Assembly (NCBI GenBank): GCA_028023455.1
Contig: JAQFVV010012667.1
Location: 978,501 to 1,042,500, forward strand
Origin: Epiperipatus broadwayi
Taxonomy: Eukaryota > Onychophora > Udeonychophora > Euonychophora > Peripatidae
Direction of reading: 5' to 3'
Length of the DNA: 64,000 nucleotides
The notes under the pieces were generated by a model. It made no database searches. It was given only the letters and a program-made list of their open reading frames with translations, and was not told the DNA's origin. Shown in pieces: positions 47,400 through 60,307 of this stretch; within the stretch, counting starts at the first letter, position 1; every line of letters begins with the position of its first letter. Position numbers and translations under genes: made by a program.

Positions 47400-48215
47400 G
47401 TCCTCATCATCATTATCAACCATTATCGATCCACTGCAGGATGAAGGTCTCTCCAAGTTTAATCCATCTTCTCCGATCTTTAGCTTCTCTTCTCCACATC
47501 ACCCCTGCCCACTTTCTTATTTCATCCATCCATCTTACATGTGGTCTCTTTCTGGGTCTTTTATAATCTCTTGGAATCCAGTTTAAAATTTCAATTGTCC
47601 ATCTATTATCATCTCTTCTAACAATATGTCCAGCCCAACTCCACTTCAATCTTTTAATTTTTTCAATGAGGTCAATAACACCTGTTTGTTCTCTTACCCA
47701 TACATTGCGTTTACGATCACTTCTTGTTACTCCCAACATACATCTCTCCATACTTCTTTGAGTGGTCTGAAGTCACTGAATTGCTCTTCTATTAAGTGTC
47801 CAAGTCTCAGATCCATAAGTAAGAACTGGTATAACACATTTGTTAAAAACCTTCCTTTTCAAACACATAGGCATATTTCCTTTTAGTATCAAGTTATTTC
47901 TACCAAAAGCACTCCAATCAAGTTTAATTCTATGATTAATTTCCTCTATTATGTTTCCATCTGTATTAATAATCTGACCAAGGTATTTGTAACTGTTAAC
48001 TTCTTCTAATTCATCATAATCAATCTTTATTTTCATATTTTGAGCAAATCGATTAAACATTACTTTAAACTTTTTAACATTTATCTTTAGTCCTACTTTC
48101 CTACTTTCATCTGATAATTCCTGCAACATTTCCTGCAGATCTGAAGCATTATTTGCAAAAACAACTACATCATCTGCGAAATCTAAATGACTTAAATAGC
48201 AATCACGTTTTTATT
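47400..48215 (-). pseudogene. RTE-like LINE, 5'-truncated; reverse transcriptase C-terminal half
   Basis: Minus strand. It starts inside the RT with YLSHL.DFADDVVVFANNAS (FADD active site at 48169-48180) and continues SRKVGLKINVKK (48129-47773, 118 residues) and SYKYLGQIINTDG. Then VIPVLTYGSETWTL, and after a frameshift the typical C-terminal block LKWSWAGHIVRRDDNRWT (47751-47416, 111 residues). It ends near 47400 in a short TGATGATGA-type tail, as in RTE elements. The 5' part (endonuclease and early RT) is missing. It is one of the better-preserved frames in the window. Confidence 0.85.
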
Positions 48216-50104
48216 AACTATTGTGTATATCTCTAATGTAACGGGCACATACGCCGTTACATTATTTTTTTAAAAAAATTGAGACATTAAATTAAAAATA
48301 AAGTTCGCAAATAATTTTTTTTTTTTTTTTAAGAATTAAAAATTGAAAGTTAAAATTTTATCTTAAACTCGTATATATATAAAATCGCACAGATAAAAAA
48401 AAAATTATTAAACGAAAACTTTATTAAGAATAAAAAAAGTATTTTAAGACTAAATTTTCAGTAAAGATTTAAAGATAAAAATATATCTAAGTTTGTACAA
48501 AAAAAATAATTAATGTTATTGAAAAATGGAAATGATTATTTTAATTAGTCCAAGTGAACTAGCCCTTGAGCATTTCATAATATATAATCAAAGGTCATGT
48601 AGGAGAGGAAAAACAATAGGAACAGAATGGCCAATGAAAGAAATCCATCAGGGAAACGGACCTCAACGAAAAGACCATCACCATCGTCATGACGTAATGT
48701 TGAGTTAATCCGCAAAATTAATATAAAAAGAAAAAGTTTGTAAATAAATTTTAGAAATCTAAACTAAAATTATATATCATATAATAAATAAAAAGAGAGG
48801 ATATTTCTGAAAATAAAAAATGAGAATAATATAAGGTATATTTTCCCAATATTTTAAAAATATTTGTACTAATACATGATAAACAATAACTTATGAAGTC
48901 CAGTACCTAAAAAAATATTGTCTGTTTCAGCTTTAGAAAATAACTTAAAAATTAAAATACATTATGGCTCATTTGATCTCTGATCCATATCATTTACAGT
49001 GTTTTTAGTCCACAATATTTTTTATCATTCTTTTCAATTGTTTTAACATAAGTTAAACTTTCAAATTCCTTTTTAGAAATTTTTCTTCCTCTTTCATGGT
49101 GGTTCTGTTTGATGAGACAATTTAACTTTATGATCTGAAATATATAGACATGTCTTATTTAATCAGTTCAATCTTTTTTAATTATGCATTTCAAGTAAAA
49201 TATTTACACCGGGGGGGAGGGGGTATTGCGTATGAAAATTTCAAATATAAAGCAATAAAATGTGACATACTTCATCATAAATCTGTTATGTTTATTAAAT
49301 AATAAACATATTAAATTATGTTCATTAATTCTACATTGTGATACAATTATCTCATTAATGTGAACTTGGAATCAATAGACTTTTTTTATTAATAAAGTTT
49401 TGGTATTAAAAACAATAATGTCCAGCCTCTAAATGTAATCATACTATTTCCAATAATACATTAAAATTAATTAAAAGATAAAAGATTTGCAAAATTTATA
49501 TTAATGTAAATTAAAAATCATATTCACTGTGCTTATATTAATAATTAGATATAATGGAAATTGTTTTTAATTTTGTAAATACAAAATCATGAATCTTTTT
49601 TTTTATGGAAATAAATTTGCTTCAAACAAAATTTCTTACTTATTTATTCTAATATTCTATGTATGTTAACATTACAATATATCTTTTTCAATTATTTTTT
49701 TGTAAAAAGTGCTCAAGATTTTATAGATGGATACTCAATAACATAATCTCTGTTTATGACACTTATAGATAAATATAAATGCCATTAATAGATAAGAGAT
49801 AGTGGACATAAAATTTAATAATTTTATACATTTCGAAAAGCATGGATATAAATCAAATTTTGTACCAGATTGATCCTTAATGGCATTAGTGAAGTACAGA
49901 AAAAAAGTTCTTAACTGAAAGTTGATATTGTTATATATCTAGATATTTGTGAACATTCAATTTTGATTGTGTAAACTTACCAATATTTCTATTGATGCCT
50001 TCTAATAATTCTTACTTCTTGGTAATCAACTTGTAAATATGAACCCATTTAAATATCTTGACATTTTATAAGCACTAGATAGGGATTTTATGCAAAAAAA
50101 AAAA
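48216..50104. other. AT-rich stretch with one compact palindrome
   Basis: TAATGTAACGG at 48234-48244 and its exact complement at 48254-48264 flank nine bases. Otherwise long A/T runs and a G-run near 49210-49222. No gene recognised. Confidence 0.5.
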
Positions 50105-50200
50105 ATCTTCCTGCATCCATTGATTACTCTGGCTTGCACTGAATGGAGCTACTATATGGAAAGATTTGCCTCTGTCATTTTATAAGCTGAAAGAATCAGC
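50105..50200 (+). mobile_element. Short family B LINE fragment (pre-RT region)
   Basis: Reads LALNGATIWKDLPL on the plus strand, matching LALSGATIWRVLPL upstream of the RT in the copy ending at 60240. About 60-95 bp only. Confidence 0.55.
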
Positions 50201-50968
50201 ATATTATTATTGTATAGTTAAAAGATATTGTTTATCACAACTATATAAATATTGTAACTCAATTAGTTTTATATAAAGATGTCATCTTACATATTTTATT
50301 TTAAGAAAATAAAATTTGGAACGCCTATCAATATAACATTAGACAATAAAAATCTTTCATTTAAAAATTCTCAGCATTCAAATGTGATATTAAAATCAAA
50401 AGTCTAACCTCTATTTGGTGGATGTCATTCTATGAGGTCTATTTTCAAAAAATTACATTTTTGTTGGATTGGGCATGTGAAATAAATAAATAATAACACA
50501 GTGACTAAAAAAAATATTTTATAATAAGCAAGAGCATAGTTTTGTTGCAAATGCAGAACATGTATCTGTTATAAATATTATCTTAAAAGATAATCTAAAA
50601 AGTACAGGTGTGATTGATTTCATTGAAAAGATATGGCTGTGTATAAATTAGGAGAAAATGTTACATTTAGGCACAGCATTAAAGTTCCAAAATATTAAAT
50701 AAACAGTATAAAGGAAATAAAATATTCTGTGTGTGTATATAATTGTGTTTCATAAATTAGTTTGTAGGATCATCATAACATTAATATCAGTATATTATTT
50801 CTGATTTACATTTTTATTTTTGCCTTCTCTTAGAAATGAATGGCCATACTTAGCTGTGAATGATTGCTGCTGCTGAAACTCCCCTCCCATTTATTATGAT
50901 AAACGATTTTTAAAAATGTATTATCATGTTCTACTGTTTGAATATGTGTAGAATTAGCCAATTCAATA
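50201..50968. other. AT-rich spacer
   Basis: Nothing recognised. Confidence 0.5.
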
Positions 50969-51165
50969 GTCAAGCGTTGGTAGCTGAGAGGACAGCACAG
51001 TCGCCTTGCAAGCAAGGAGTTGTTTGCAGATGGTTGTTGTGGGTTCACCTCTGGCCGATGCTATGACATATGGAAAAAAAATAGCCTTTGTAATTACATA
51101 GTTGTATTATTTTCATTAAAGACTGGTGAAGTTTGATTAGTAACCATTAAATGAAATCAGACTTT
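50969..51165 (+). mobile_element. tRNA-derived SINE, copy 1
   Basis: The head is tRNA-like: A box TAGCTGAGAGG at 50981-50991, an anticodon-arm-like CCTTGCAAGCAAGG, and B box GGTTCACCTCT at 51042-51052. The loop aligns best with a UGC (Ala-type) anticodon, but extra bases and poor stem pairing rule out a functional tRNA. The body continues ATGACATATGGAAAAAAAAT. A downstream block, GACTGGTGAA.TTTGATTA and TAACCATTAAAT (51121-51150), recurs alone at 54491. The head GTCAAGCGT and the TGACATA.GGAAAAAA body match the SINE at 62786-62874. Confidence 0.75.
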
Positions 51166-54100
51166 TTTTTGTTAACACATATTTTAGATTTAGAGCTTAA
51201 AAGATAAATGATTTATTATTGTACCAGTCAAAAAAGCACCACCACCTAAATGCAAGTCGTATCCAAACTCAGGTGGTTCAAACTGAATTCAAACCCAACT
51301 CACCAAATCTAAATCGATGGCACAGTGCTATGCACCAAGAAACTAGCTCAATGGTTGGTGAGGATTAGAGACCCTTGAACTGACACTAATATCGGATAAT
51401 AAATTAACTAAGATAATTTTAAATCGAATCATATGTATATGTTCAGGTTGCCAACACAGACAACGAGCATTAACATTAAAATAATTATTGAATAAGAGAA
51501 TTAAGAACTAAAAAACCAAGTGTGTTTAGAAAATATTTAATAATAATAGTTTGTTTTGTTTGAATTTTAAATAATGATTATATTAATTAATTCTAGTTCT
51601 TAAACAAAGTTTATAATTATAATAAGAGTGGCGGTCCTTATTATATGCCAATGAGTATTACACAATATTTTGGAATTCTATGTCTATGCCCCCAACAAGA
51701 AATAAAAGGCAGATAAAGGTATTCAGTTGTAAAATAAATTATTACTTTAATTTTATATGAAAGAATGTGAGATTTATTTTCACATTCGAAAATCCATTCA
51801 TGAAGAGCAAGATACGTATTTTAGGGCATAACTTTAATCTTTATTGGCAAACTTATTTACTTTGAGATAATTGAGAATTTGTTTGACTCTAATTGAAATC
51901 ACTTCATCATGAATTACGAGCATCAGAGCAGGCTTTACCAGAACAGAGACGCAACAGTAATGACGAATTTTGAGCTATAAAAGGAAATTGAAAGACAATG
52001 GCTGGTCGATGACCTAAGTCCTATGGCAGCTTGCATTTCCCAAGTCTTACTGCCCTTTAAGGAGAGATGATTTAAAAGTAGTATGGTGGCTTGTATTTGA
52101 CAAGTCTTATGCCCTTTAAGTAGATGTGGAACACGGGAGAGCCAGGCCAAGTCGTAACTACAAGGCTTTGATGTTCCAATTATAACATGAGCGGGAGAGG
52201 AAGTGCTTTCTTCCTCTATAATTAAAACATCAGAAATATCATCACCAACAAGCCTGTGAAATGAACGATAACCCTACACCAGCAACATTAAAGATGATGA
52301 CTTGATAGTCACCATTTGAAAAATAACCCAATTATAGAATGCTCTACGTGATGATTTGATCAAATTAATTAAAGTCAAACGAGCTTTTAACTAAAACTAT
52401 TTTAACGCATTATAAAATTATATTAATCATGCCCCAAATATCGTGCCCTTCCTGAATCTAAATAGCAAGTAAGAAAGTTGAATTAGAATATATTTATTTG
52501 ATTCCTTTATCAGCCCTTTTGCAAAAAACATTTTAAGATTATATATGAATAAATACACATCGAGAAATAGCTGAGGCATAGATTAGAAATGGAGCTAATA
52601 ATTTATTATTAGCCAATTATAAAAATTACAAACATTAATAATTTCTTTCGACTCAATGATTAATAGAACTGTATAAACCTAGTTCTAATGGGTGAGAATT
52701 TACTATCAGAATTAATATTATATTATTTGCGTGAGGCAAATGGAACAAAGGAGTTCATCAAGTCAAAAGATTATTGGCATATAATTAAAAATAAACAGCA
52801 TTAATAAATCACACGATAAATATATATAATATAGTAAATGAACCGCCAAGTAAGAAAGGAGAAAGTTAAATATAAAGACTAGAGATCGAAAGAATTTATA
52901 TAATTTAGAATAGCATAAATAAAAGTAAAGTTTTACACAGGGATTATTACATTAAAGAATGAAAAGAGCTCTTAAAGGGAGTGTAAAGTAAAGTTTGAAA
53001 CTGGCCAGAAAGTTTAAGGTTCATTATGGAAACATATTACCCATTTCTTCCAGGGCTGTTTCTTAGTTTACATGTCTGAGTTGGTAAAATGTAGGCATAC
53101 ATTAGATCGATTACTTGAACAGCATTTTATTGATTTTTCATGATTTTAGCAGCATGATTGCTCCAGAAAGGATTTAGCAGCACCATTGAAGATTTTTAGG
53201 GGACTTCAGAAACAATAGCCAGATTCCTGATGTTTAGCCCCTTACCATGATAGGAACACTTTTTGAATTCATGATTTTAAACAGCACATAATTTACTGGC
53301 ACTTTTCTGCAACAAATATCGCTTTTCTCTCTCCAAACTTTTCAGAGCTACATATACTGTATCCGATGCCTTCGGGCTAGCGCTTCTTTCATTATCAATG
53401 TTACAAAATTTACTGATTGTTTTTAGATACATTCCTTCAATAAGGCTTTCAAACTCATTAACTTGAATTCATTTTCTAATTAATAAAACTTTACCAAATT
53501 ATTCAAAAATAAAATCAAACATTCCCGATGCAATGAAACTTTCAAACATATTTAAATATTTACAAATATATATGCACAATCCACACAGTTGTAATATATA
53601 TAAATTCATGAATAATTTTATCATGAATTTATTAATAGCATTGATTAATTTAAACTCAAACGAATTAATTTTAACACACATTTATGAAATAAGTTTTTCT
53701 TTATGGAGATTAGTGTGGATTGAACGTATAAAGCCCCATTGCATCAGAAATTTAAGGTTAGTACTAGAGTTTGAAATGGCTTATGGCTAGATATCATGAA
53801 GCTAGGCTCGAACTCAGATCCAACTGCTTCATTATATGATATCAAAACAAAAACTACAGAAAAAACTTTGCTGGTAATTGAAAGGGGTTTCCTCTTAGAT
53901 GCATTAAAGTAACTGAGCAGGATAAATTCTTAGTATCCACTCAAGACATTCTTATGGAAAGCCATCTGCTGTCACAATTTAATTATTATATGATAAACAA
54001 AGTGATGAGTGGCTTACCAATTTACTCAGACACTTTAAAGAGTTTACTGATTTTATATCTCTTAGTTTAAGTAACTTGGTAATTCTTATCTGAAACATCA

Positions 54101-54470
54101 GTTGAGTTTTCTTGAAAAGAAGACGAATGAATTTTTTCACATAACAGATAAAACAAAAGTATGGTTTTATATTCCCAGGAAATTGTGATTATTAGCCAAG
54201 CAATGACTAGAAATCAAAGGAAGAAAGTATTGCGAATCTCTTATTGCTGAAAACAGGCTGTCAGTTGATTATGCTTTTTTATTTAACTATTTCCAACTTC
54301 AAATCACATTCAAAATGAAGATTTCCTGAATTGGAAGCCATTTCTAATATAAGACATTGTTGGAATTCATGAAATTAAAAAAAGTGAAGATACATTTTCC
54401 TATTTTTAAAAATGTAAAATTAGTTAATTCAATATTTTTTTTTATTTACCTTTTTTTAATTATGATTAGT
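51166..54470. other. Long interval with slightly higher GC, possible old LTR, no gene called
   Basis: From about 51230 to 53900 composition is less AT-extreme than the surroundings, with CpG-containing patches (GAGTGGCGGTCC near 51630, GGGAGAGCCAGGCC near 52140). An imperfect duplication of about 60 bp lies at 52020-52120 (GGC.GCTTG.ATTT..CAAGTCTTA, CCCTTTAAG). This resembles the texture of the LTR-like element at 21492-24056, but I found no termini or protein motifs. Confidence 0.35.
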
Positions 54471-54477
54471 GATGTAT

Positions 54478-54533
54478 TAATTTCACTGAAGACTGGTGAA
54501 ATTTGATTAATAACCATTAAATAAAATTGGATT
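54478..54533 (+). repeat. Isolated copy of the SINE-associated 3' block
   Basis: CTGAAGACTGGTGAAATTTG and ATTAATAACCATTAAATAAA match 51110-51163, downstream of SINE copy 1. No tRNA head is present here, so it is either a truncated SINE or the tail of its partner LINE. Confidence 0.65.
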
Positions 54534-55059
54534 TATTATAGTTTTGTAAAAAGCTCTGAGCTAAGAAATATTTATTTTTCTATTTAGAACCACAATTGTT
54601 TTAGTTCAGTAATTTAATTTTTTAATTGCATGGACAACACTTTTTATTTTTAAAACATAAAAGTAGTATCAGAATTTTTTATAATTGATTTCATATTTAT
54701 TGCTATCAGTATATTACTTTTTCAAATGGTTTTGTTTGTATTTATTTAAATATTATAATTTCATTATTATCAGAAATTATTATTCTTTTTTTTTTATAAA
54801 AAAATTCTTTTGTAATTCAATTTGTGAAGATGAAGAAAATAGTCTATTTTAAAATATTTTATTTTGCTTTTTTTGAAGGGTTTTTTTTTACTTCATTTAT
54901 GTTTAATTGAACTAATAGGATTATAATATTGAAAATTTATGTTCTGTAAATTCATTTATCAGGAAACCTTTGTTATTTTAGCAGTGGTTTTAATGCCTCC
55001 TATAGTAATATTTCCAGTACTTTGTGAAACTTTCCAGAACATATGTTTATGTAAATTAC
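54534..55059. other. AT-rich spacer
   Basis: Nothing recognised. Confidence 0.5.
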
Positions 55060-55650
55060 AAAGAAATCAAATCAAATATCATATGACTTGTACTACAAAT
55101 GTTATATAATGAGCTTGCTAATAACGTTTAACAAGCTTTTCTGAATATCTGGTCTGGCTGTCATCAGTGAGATGCTAGCACATTCAGGTATTAGATTTAA
55201 ACATCACAGGTCAAGCCCCAGCATTTATCTAATAGTTACCTATTATGTAAAAAATATGAAATTTTTAGACATCCATTTTGTCTTCAAATCCAATTATCTA
55301 ACTTAAATAGCCATATGAGATTGAACTAAGTTCAGATACACCAATAAATTAATAACTTTAGCAAAATCAAATTGCCAAAGCCTCAAAAACAAAACAATGA
55401 TTTCTTTGCAAGACATATATCATGTGACTTAATTTAATAAGCTTGTACTAGAAATGTTATATAATGAGCATGCTAATAGCTTTTAACAAACTATTGTAAA
55501 TATTCCTATCCTCAGACTAGTTTCTAGCTCTGGTATTTTAAAATATAATGTCTACATGTCCTAGCAGTTTACTGATGACAGTCTGGGGATAAAGATATTC
55601 AGATATGAGCTATTAGCACACTCATTATATAACATTTATGTAAATGTAAA
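55060..55650. mobile_element. Family D foldback copies, rearranged
   Basis: 55060-55420 matches the left arm and centre of the 40866-41419 element (GAGCTTGCTAA, AAGCCCCAGCA, GACATCCAT.TTGTCT, ATAGCCATATGAGATTGAAC). 55430-55650 is a smaller palindromic D copy with both ends (ATGTTATATAATGAGCATGC and its inverse). Hammerhead parts are incomplete: CTGATGACAGTCTGGGG near 55581 lacks stem II and GAAAC, while 55509-55540 (minus) retains GAAAC-TA-GTC. Confidence 0.7.
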
Positions 55651-56309
55651 TTATTTACTAAGGCAATAAACCTAAAGAATGTGCACTTGAAAATGTGATG
55701 GTAGGGACCTCTACAGGTCTTAACCACAAGCTTACACTTTTGAAGAAAAAATATAAAGTATTTAATATATTCCTAGGTAAGTTTGATAACTTAAAATATT
55801 TACAAGTCATATATAAAATGTAAATCTATAGAAAAACTATATTGCTACCTGAACACCTACCATTTTTTAAGAGTTTCTAACACTCACAGAAGAGTGCTGC
55901 TATCTGTACCTGCTTTATTGTAATATTTTTACAATTTTCTTTTTACCAATATTGAAATTTGAAAAGTTTTATATCTATGTTGATAAAATTTAAGTTACTA
56001 AGATGTAAAACTCAGACATGTGGTCTATATTATTTTACTTTTCTTTTCACAAAGTAATATGGATTTTTTTAATTAATTGTAAATTGATTTTTGTTTAAGT
56101 TGTTCATCATAAAACTGATTTTCATGTTTTTAAATGCATTATAGATGATAACATTTACATATATCTATTTATTTATAAACTTTCTGAAATATAAATTATT
56201 AAGAATTTGTAAAGCTCACAAAATTGTCATCTAAGATTTAATTTTAAAAGAAATTTAATAGAGGACAGTACAGTGCTCTTCCTTATTCATATATGAGTAA
56301 TAAAAGAGT
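55651..56309. other. AT-rich spacer
   Basis: Nothing recognised. Confidence 0.5.
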
Positions 56310-58138
56310 AATGCTACTATTTAAAGGAAAGGGTAAGGATCATAAAAGTTAAACAATTATAGACCAATAGTGGTAACAACTATTTTATATAATGTTTTTT
56401 TCATATATTGGGATTGGAAGAGTTGCAAAATGGATGGAAGAAAATAATATAAAAGGAGAAATGCAAAGAGGTTTTCAATCAGATAGGCATGTAGGAGATA
56501 TTTTATCTGTAGTTACACAACTTATGGATACAGTTAGACAGTTATATATGGTTTTATAGATATAGAAAAGGCTTATGATATAGTAAATGAAAATATATTA
56601 TGGGTAAGTTTAGTAAATTTGGAAATGAATGGAGCTTTAGTGGATATTATTAAGAAATTATATGAAAATAATTACCATATTTATCAATTGGGGAATATAA
56701 AATCAGTTAAAGTTAAAAATGGGTGGGACTAAGGCAAGGATGCTCTATGTCACATATTTTGTTTTTGTTGTATTTGAGAGAAATGGAGAGAGCAATAGAA
56801 AGGCTAGGAAGAAGGATAGAGATACCATTAATAAGAGGCAATGGAGTATATATATTATCGAGGTTTTTATTTGCAGACAATGTCTTTTTGTGCACAGAAA
56901 AAAGGGATGATATGGAAGTTATGCAGAAGATTAGTGCCAGGGTGGGTATAGAGATGAGGATTAAGTCTAGTGAATTAGGGGATATAAAGTTAAGTGTGGT
57001 GAATAAATATAATTATTTGGACATCATCTTAAGTAATCAGAGAAAGTTCTTGGATTAATGGGAGAAAAAAAATATAAATGAAACAAAGAAAAGAAAGGGA
57101 TTGATAAAGAAATTAACAGTGTTTTCATATAATAAATATGATGTAGTTTGAATTGTATGGAAGGGAGTTGTGGTAGCAGGGTTAACATATGGTAACAATG
57201 TGGATGTGTTAGTAAAGGGGTATTAGATTACTTGGGAAAAGTACAAAGAGAAGTAGCAAGATATGCATTAGATGCAGATGTGTGGATGGCAAAGGAGGCA
57301 ATTTAAGGAGAAATGTGATGGTCTAGTTTTTATATGAGGGATGCATAAAGCAAAATGAAAATTTTAGTAGATTGTAGTTTATGGATAATAAAAGAATAGT
57401 CAAAATAGTATTTAATTGGGTTTATGAATAAAAGGTAGATAACAAGATGGGTGAGAAAGGTAAGGCAGTATAGAGAAGATTATGTTAGTATACATGTGCA
57501 CAAGGTGGGGTGATTGTGTTACCAAAATTGTTGAGTGTTATAGTGGTAAGGAATGGGATAAAAGAATGGATGCATTAATAAATAATAGGGAGTTGGAGAG
57601 ATGAAGAACTAGTATGGAGAGTAAAAAGAGTTTACATGTATATATGAAAATAAACAGAATATTGGGTGTGAGTTAATTTATGATAATAGCAAGAAATATA
57701 GTTAACTGTTTAAGGCACAAATGGGATCTTGTTAAATGGAGATTGTACACATAAATGGAAAAATGTAGGTGATTTATGCAAGTTATGCAACAAAGGTATA
57801 GAAAATATTAGGTACATCTGTTAATTGAATGTAAATATCTGAAAGCAGAATGATAAAAGTAATAAGTTTTAGAAGAATAAATATAAAGAAAGTGATTATA
57901 TAGAATGTGGGTTATTGATTTTTATGCTGGATTTGGGAAAAGATAATGGGAATTTTGATATAAAGGTCATGGAATTGATAAAATTTATGCTGTAGAAATG
58001 GGATGGAGCAGGATATATAAAAATGTAGTATCAGGAATGGAAAGGGAAGATAAAGTGGCAATAGGTTTTTTGGGAGCATAGTTGCTGAGAGATTTCTGAT
58101 TTTGTATAAGGAGAAGACACAGTGCATCACATCACATC
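56310..58138 (+). pseudogene. LINE family B, copy B2, 5'-truncated
   Basis: Plus strand, from KGKGKDHK near 56328 and NNYRPIVVTT through the reverse transcriptase to the 3' tail CATCACATCACATCA at 58124-58138. RT pieces: QRGFQSDRHVGD near 56467; GCSMSHILFLLYLREMERAI in 56723-57058; FADN at 56870-56881, where the second catalytic Asp of the box is Asn; and GDIKLSVVNKYNYLDIIL. The C-terminal half is badly broken. It is more decayed than its neighbours. Confidence 0.8.
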
Positions 58139-58203
58139 ATATAGCCATCATTGATACAAAGTAATTTTTGGTTTCTACCTAAGAAGAATCATTTTACAAA
58201 GAG

Positions 58204-60240
58204 AATGTGATGTGATGTATTTTGGCTTCTTTTTAAATGAAGTCAAGAATATCTCAGCAATTATACCCAGATAAACCTGTTAGACACTTTATTTTCCATT
58301 CCCCACTCTACGTCTTCCCATATTCTACGCCATCCCATTTCCACAACATAATCTTTGTCAACTCTTTGGCCTTTATCTTCCTTATCTTTTCACAACCCCA
58401 GCATAAAAACCAATAACTCACTTTTTGTATAATCACTTTGTTCATATCTATTCTCCCATAACTTCATTATCTGTACCCTTTCAGCTTTTAAGCATTTACA
58501 TTCAATCAACAGACGCCTAATATTTTTTATACCTTCCTTACACAATTTGCACACTAAATCACCCATAGTTTTCCATATATGGGTATATTCTCTTGTTGCT
58601 AAAGATCTCATTTGAGTCTTAAACAATAAACTACTTTCCTTGCTATTATCATAAATTAATTCGCATCCAATGTTCCGTTTACTTCTATATATATTTAAGT
58701 TCTTCTTACCCTCCATACTAGTTCTCCATCTCTCCAACTCCCTATTTATTATTAATGCTTTTATTCTTTTATTCCATTTCTTACCACTATAAAACTCAAC
58801 AATCCTCTTAACACAGTCATCCCACCTTTTATACAAGTATACTGATATAAATTCTTTATCCAAATCTTTTGCATACCGCATTACCTTTCTCACAACCCAA
58901 TTAAACACTACTTTGGCTATTCCTTTCTTATACATAAACTGCAACCTACCAAACATTTTCATTTTACTTTTTGCATCTCATATAAAAATGTAACCATCCC
59001 ATTTCTCCTTGAATTGCCTCCTTTGTTGTCCACATTTCTGCATCTAATGCATGTCTTCCTACTTCCCTTTGTACTTTCTCTAAATAATCTAAAACCCTTT
59101 TACTAACACATAATGCATCATAACCATATGTTAACCCTGCTACTGCAACTCCCTTCCATACAATTCTAGCTACATTATATTTATTATATGAAAATACTGT
59201 TAATTTCTTTTCCAAACCCTTTTTTTTGCTTCATTTACCATTTTTTTCTCCTATTCATTCAAGCAATTTTTCTGATTACATAAGATAATTCCCAAGTACC
59301 TATATCTATCCACCACACTTAACTTTATATCCTCCAATGAAAATTCTACATCTTCTCTTACCCCACTATTAACCATTATTATATTTGATTTTTCTTCACT
59401 AAATTTAATCCCCATCACTTTACCCACCCTTGCACATGTCCTCAAAATAATTTCCATCTCTTCTTTCTGCACACAAAAAGATATCATCCACAAAAAAAAG
59501 ACCCGACAAAGTATATACTCCCTTACTACCTATTAACGGTATCTCTATCCCTCTTCCTAGTCTTTCTATTGCCTTCTCTATTTCACTCAAATACAACCAA
59601 AACAAAATAGGTGACATAGGGCATCCTTACCTTAATTCCACCCCATTTTTAACTTTAACTGATTCTATATCCCCTAATTGGTAAATATAATAATTATTTT
59701 CATATAATTTCTTAATATTATTTACTAAAGCTTCATCCATTCCCAAATTTGCTAATTTTACTTATAATCTATTTCTATTTACTCTATCATATGCTTTCTC
59801 TATATCTATAAAACTCATATATAATGATCTATCTGCATTTCTACTCATCTCCGTAAGTTGTGTAACTACAAATAAACTATCTCCTATATGCCTATCTGAC
59901 CTAAAACCTCCTTGCATTTTGCCCACTACATTATTCTTTTCCATTCATTTTACAACTCTTCCAGCTATCACATATGAAAAAAATTTATATAAAACTGATG
60001 TTACCACTATCGGTCTATAATTATTTAACTTTTTATGATCCTTACCCTTTCCTTTCCTCCAACTACCCAGAAAAACTCTCTTCTGTGTAATCTTATTAAA
60101 ACATGATAACTTTGCTTTTGCTCTATGCCCTAAATTCATTACCATCTCTGCTGCCCATTTATCTAAACCTCTTGCCTTTCCACTTTTCAGAGGCAAAACT
60201 CTCCATATAGTAGCGCCACTCAGTGCAAGACACCATAATC
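58204..60240 (-). pseudogene. LINE family B, copy B3, longest RT-containing copy
   Basis: Minus strand, tail-to-tail with B2 across 65 bp. From the 5' side: LALSGATIWRVLPLKSGKAR and GLDKWAAEMV (60240-60100); WRKGKGKDHKKLNNYRPIVV and TSVLYKF (60060-59990); GKMQGGFRSDRHIGDSL and SLYMSFIDIEKAYDRVNR (59944-59762), where the FIDIEKAYD Asp is catalytic; SPILFWLYLSEIEKA (59617-59420); active-site box FVDD at 59483-59494; DIKLSVVDRYRYLGIIL near 59320; a 59215-58964 frame with VAGLTYGYDALCVSKR; and 58962-58390 (190 residues) ending LVCKLCKEG...RRLLIECKCL. The 3' tail GTGATGTGATG is at 58206-58217. Several frameshifts. Confidence 0.85.
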
Positions 60241-60307
60241 AATAGATGCAGTAAGGTTTGTGCATATAATTCCTACTAGTGCCTACTCATCCAATATCCC
60301 CAGACTA

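Noticed and set aside
47626-47886. 86-residue plus-strand frame
   Set aside because: Antisense shadow of the RTE-like reverse transcriptase.
50969-51060. Possible tRNA gene
   Set aside because: A and B boxes are present, but the arms do not pair, extra bases lie between them and an A-rich body follows, so it is a SINE head.
55130-55160. Another hammerhead core (CTGATGA on the minus strand)
   Set aside because: Stem II and GAAAC are missing; CTGATGA runs straight into CAGCCAGACC. It is only a decayed family D arm.
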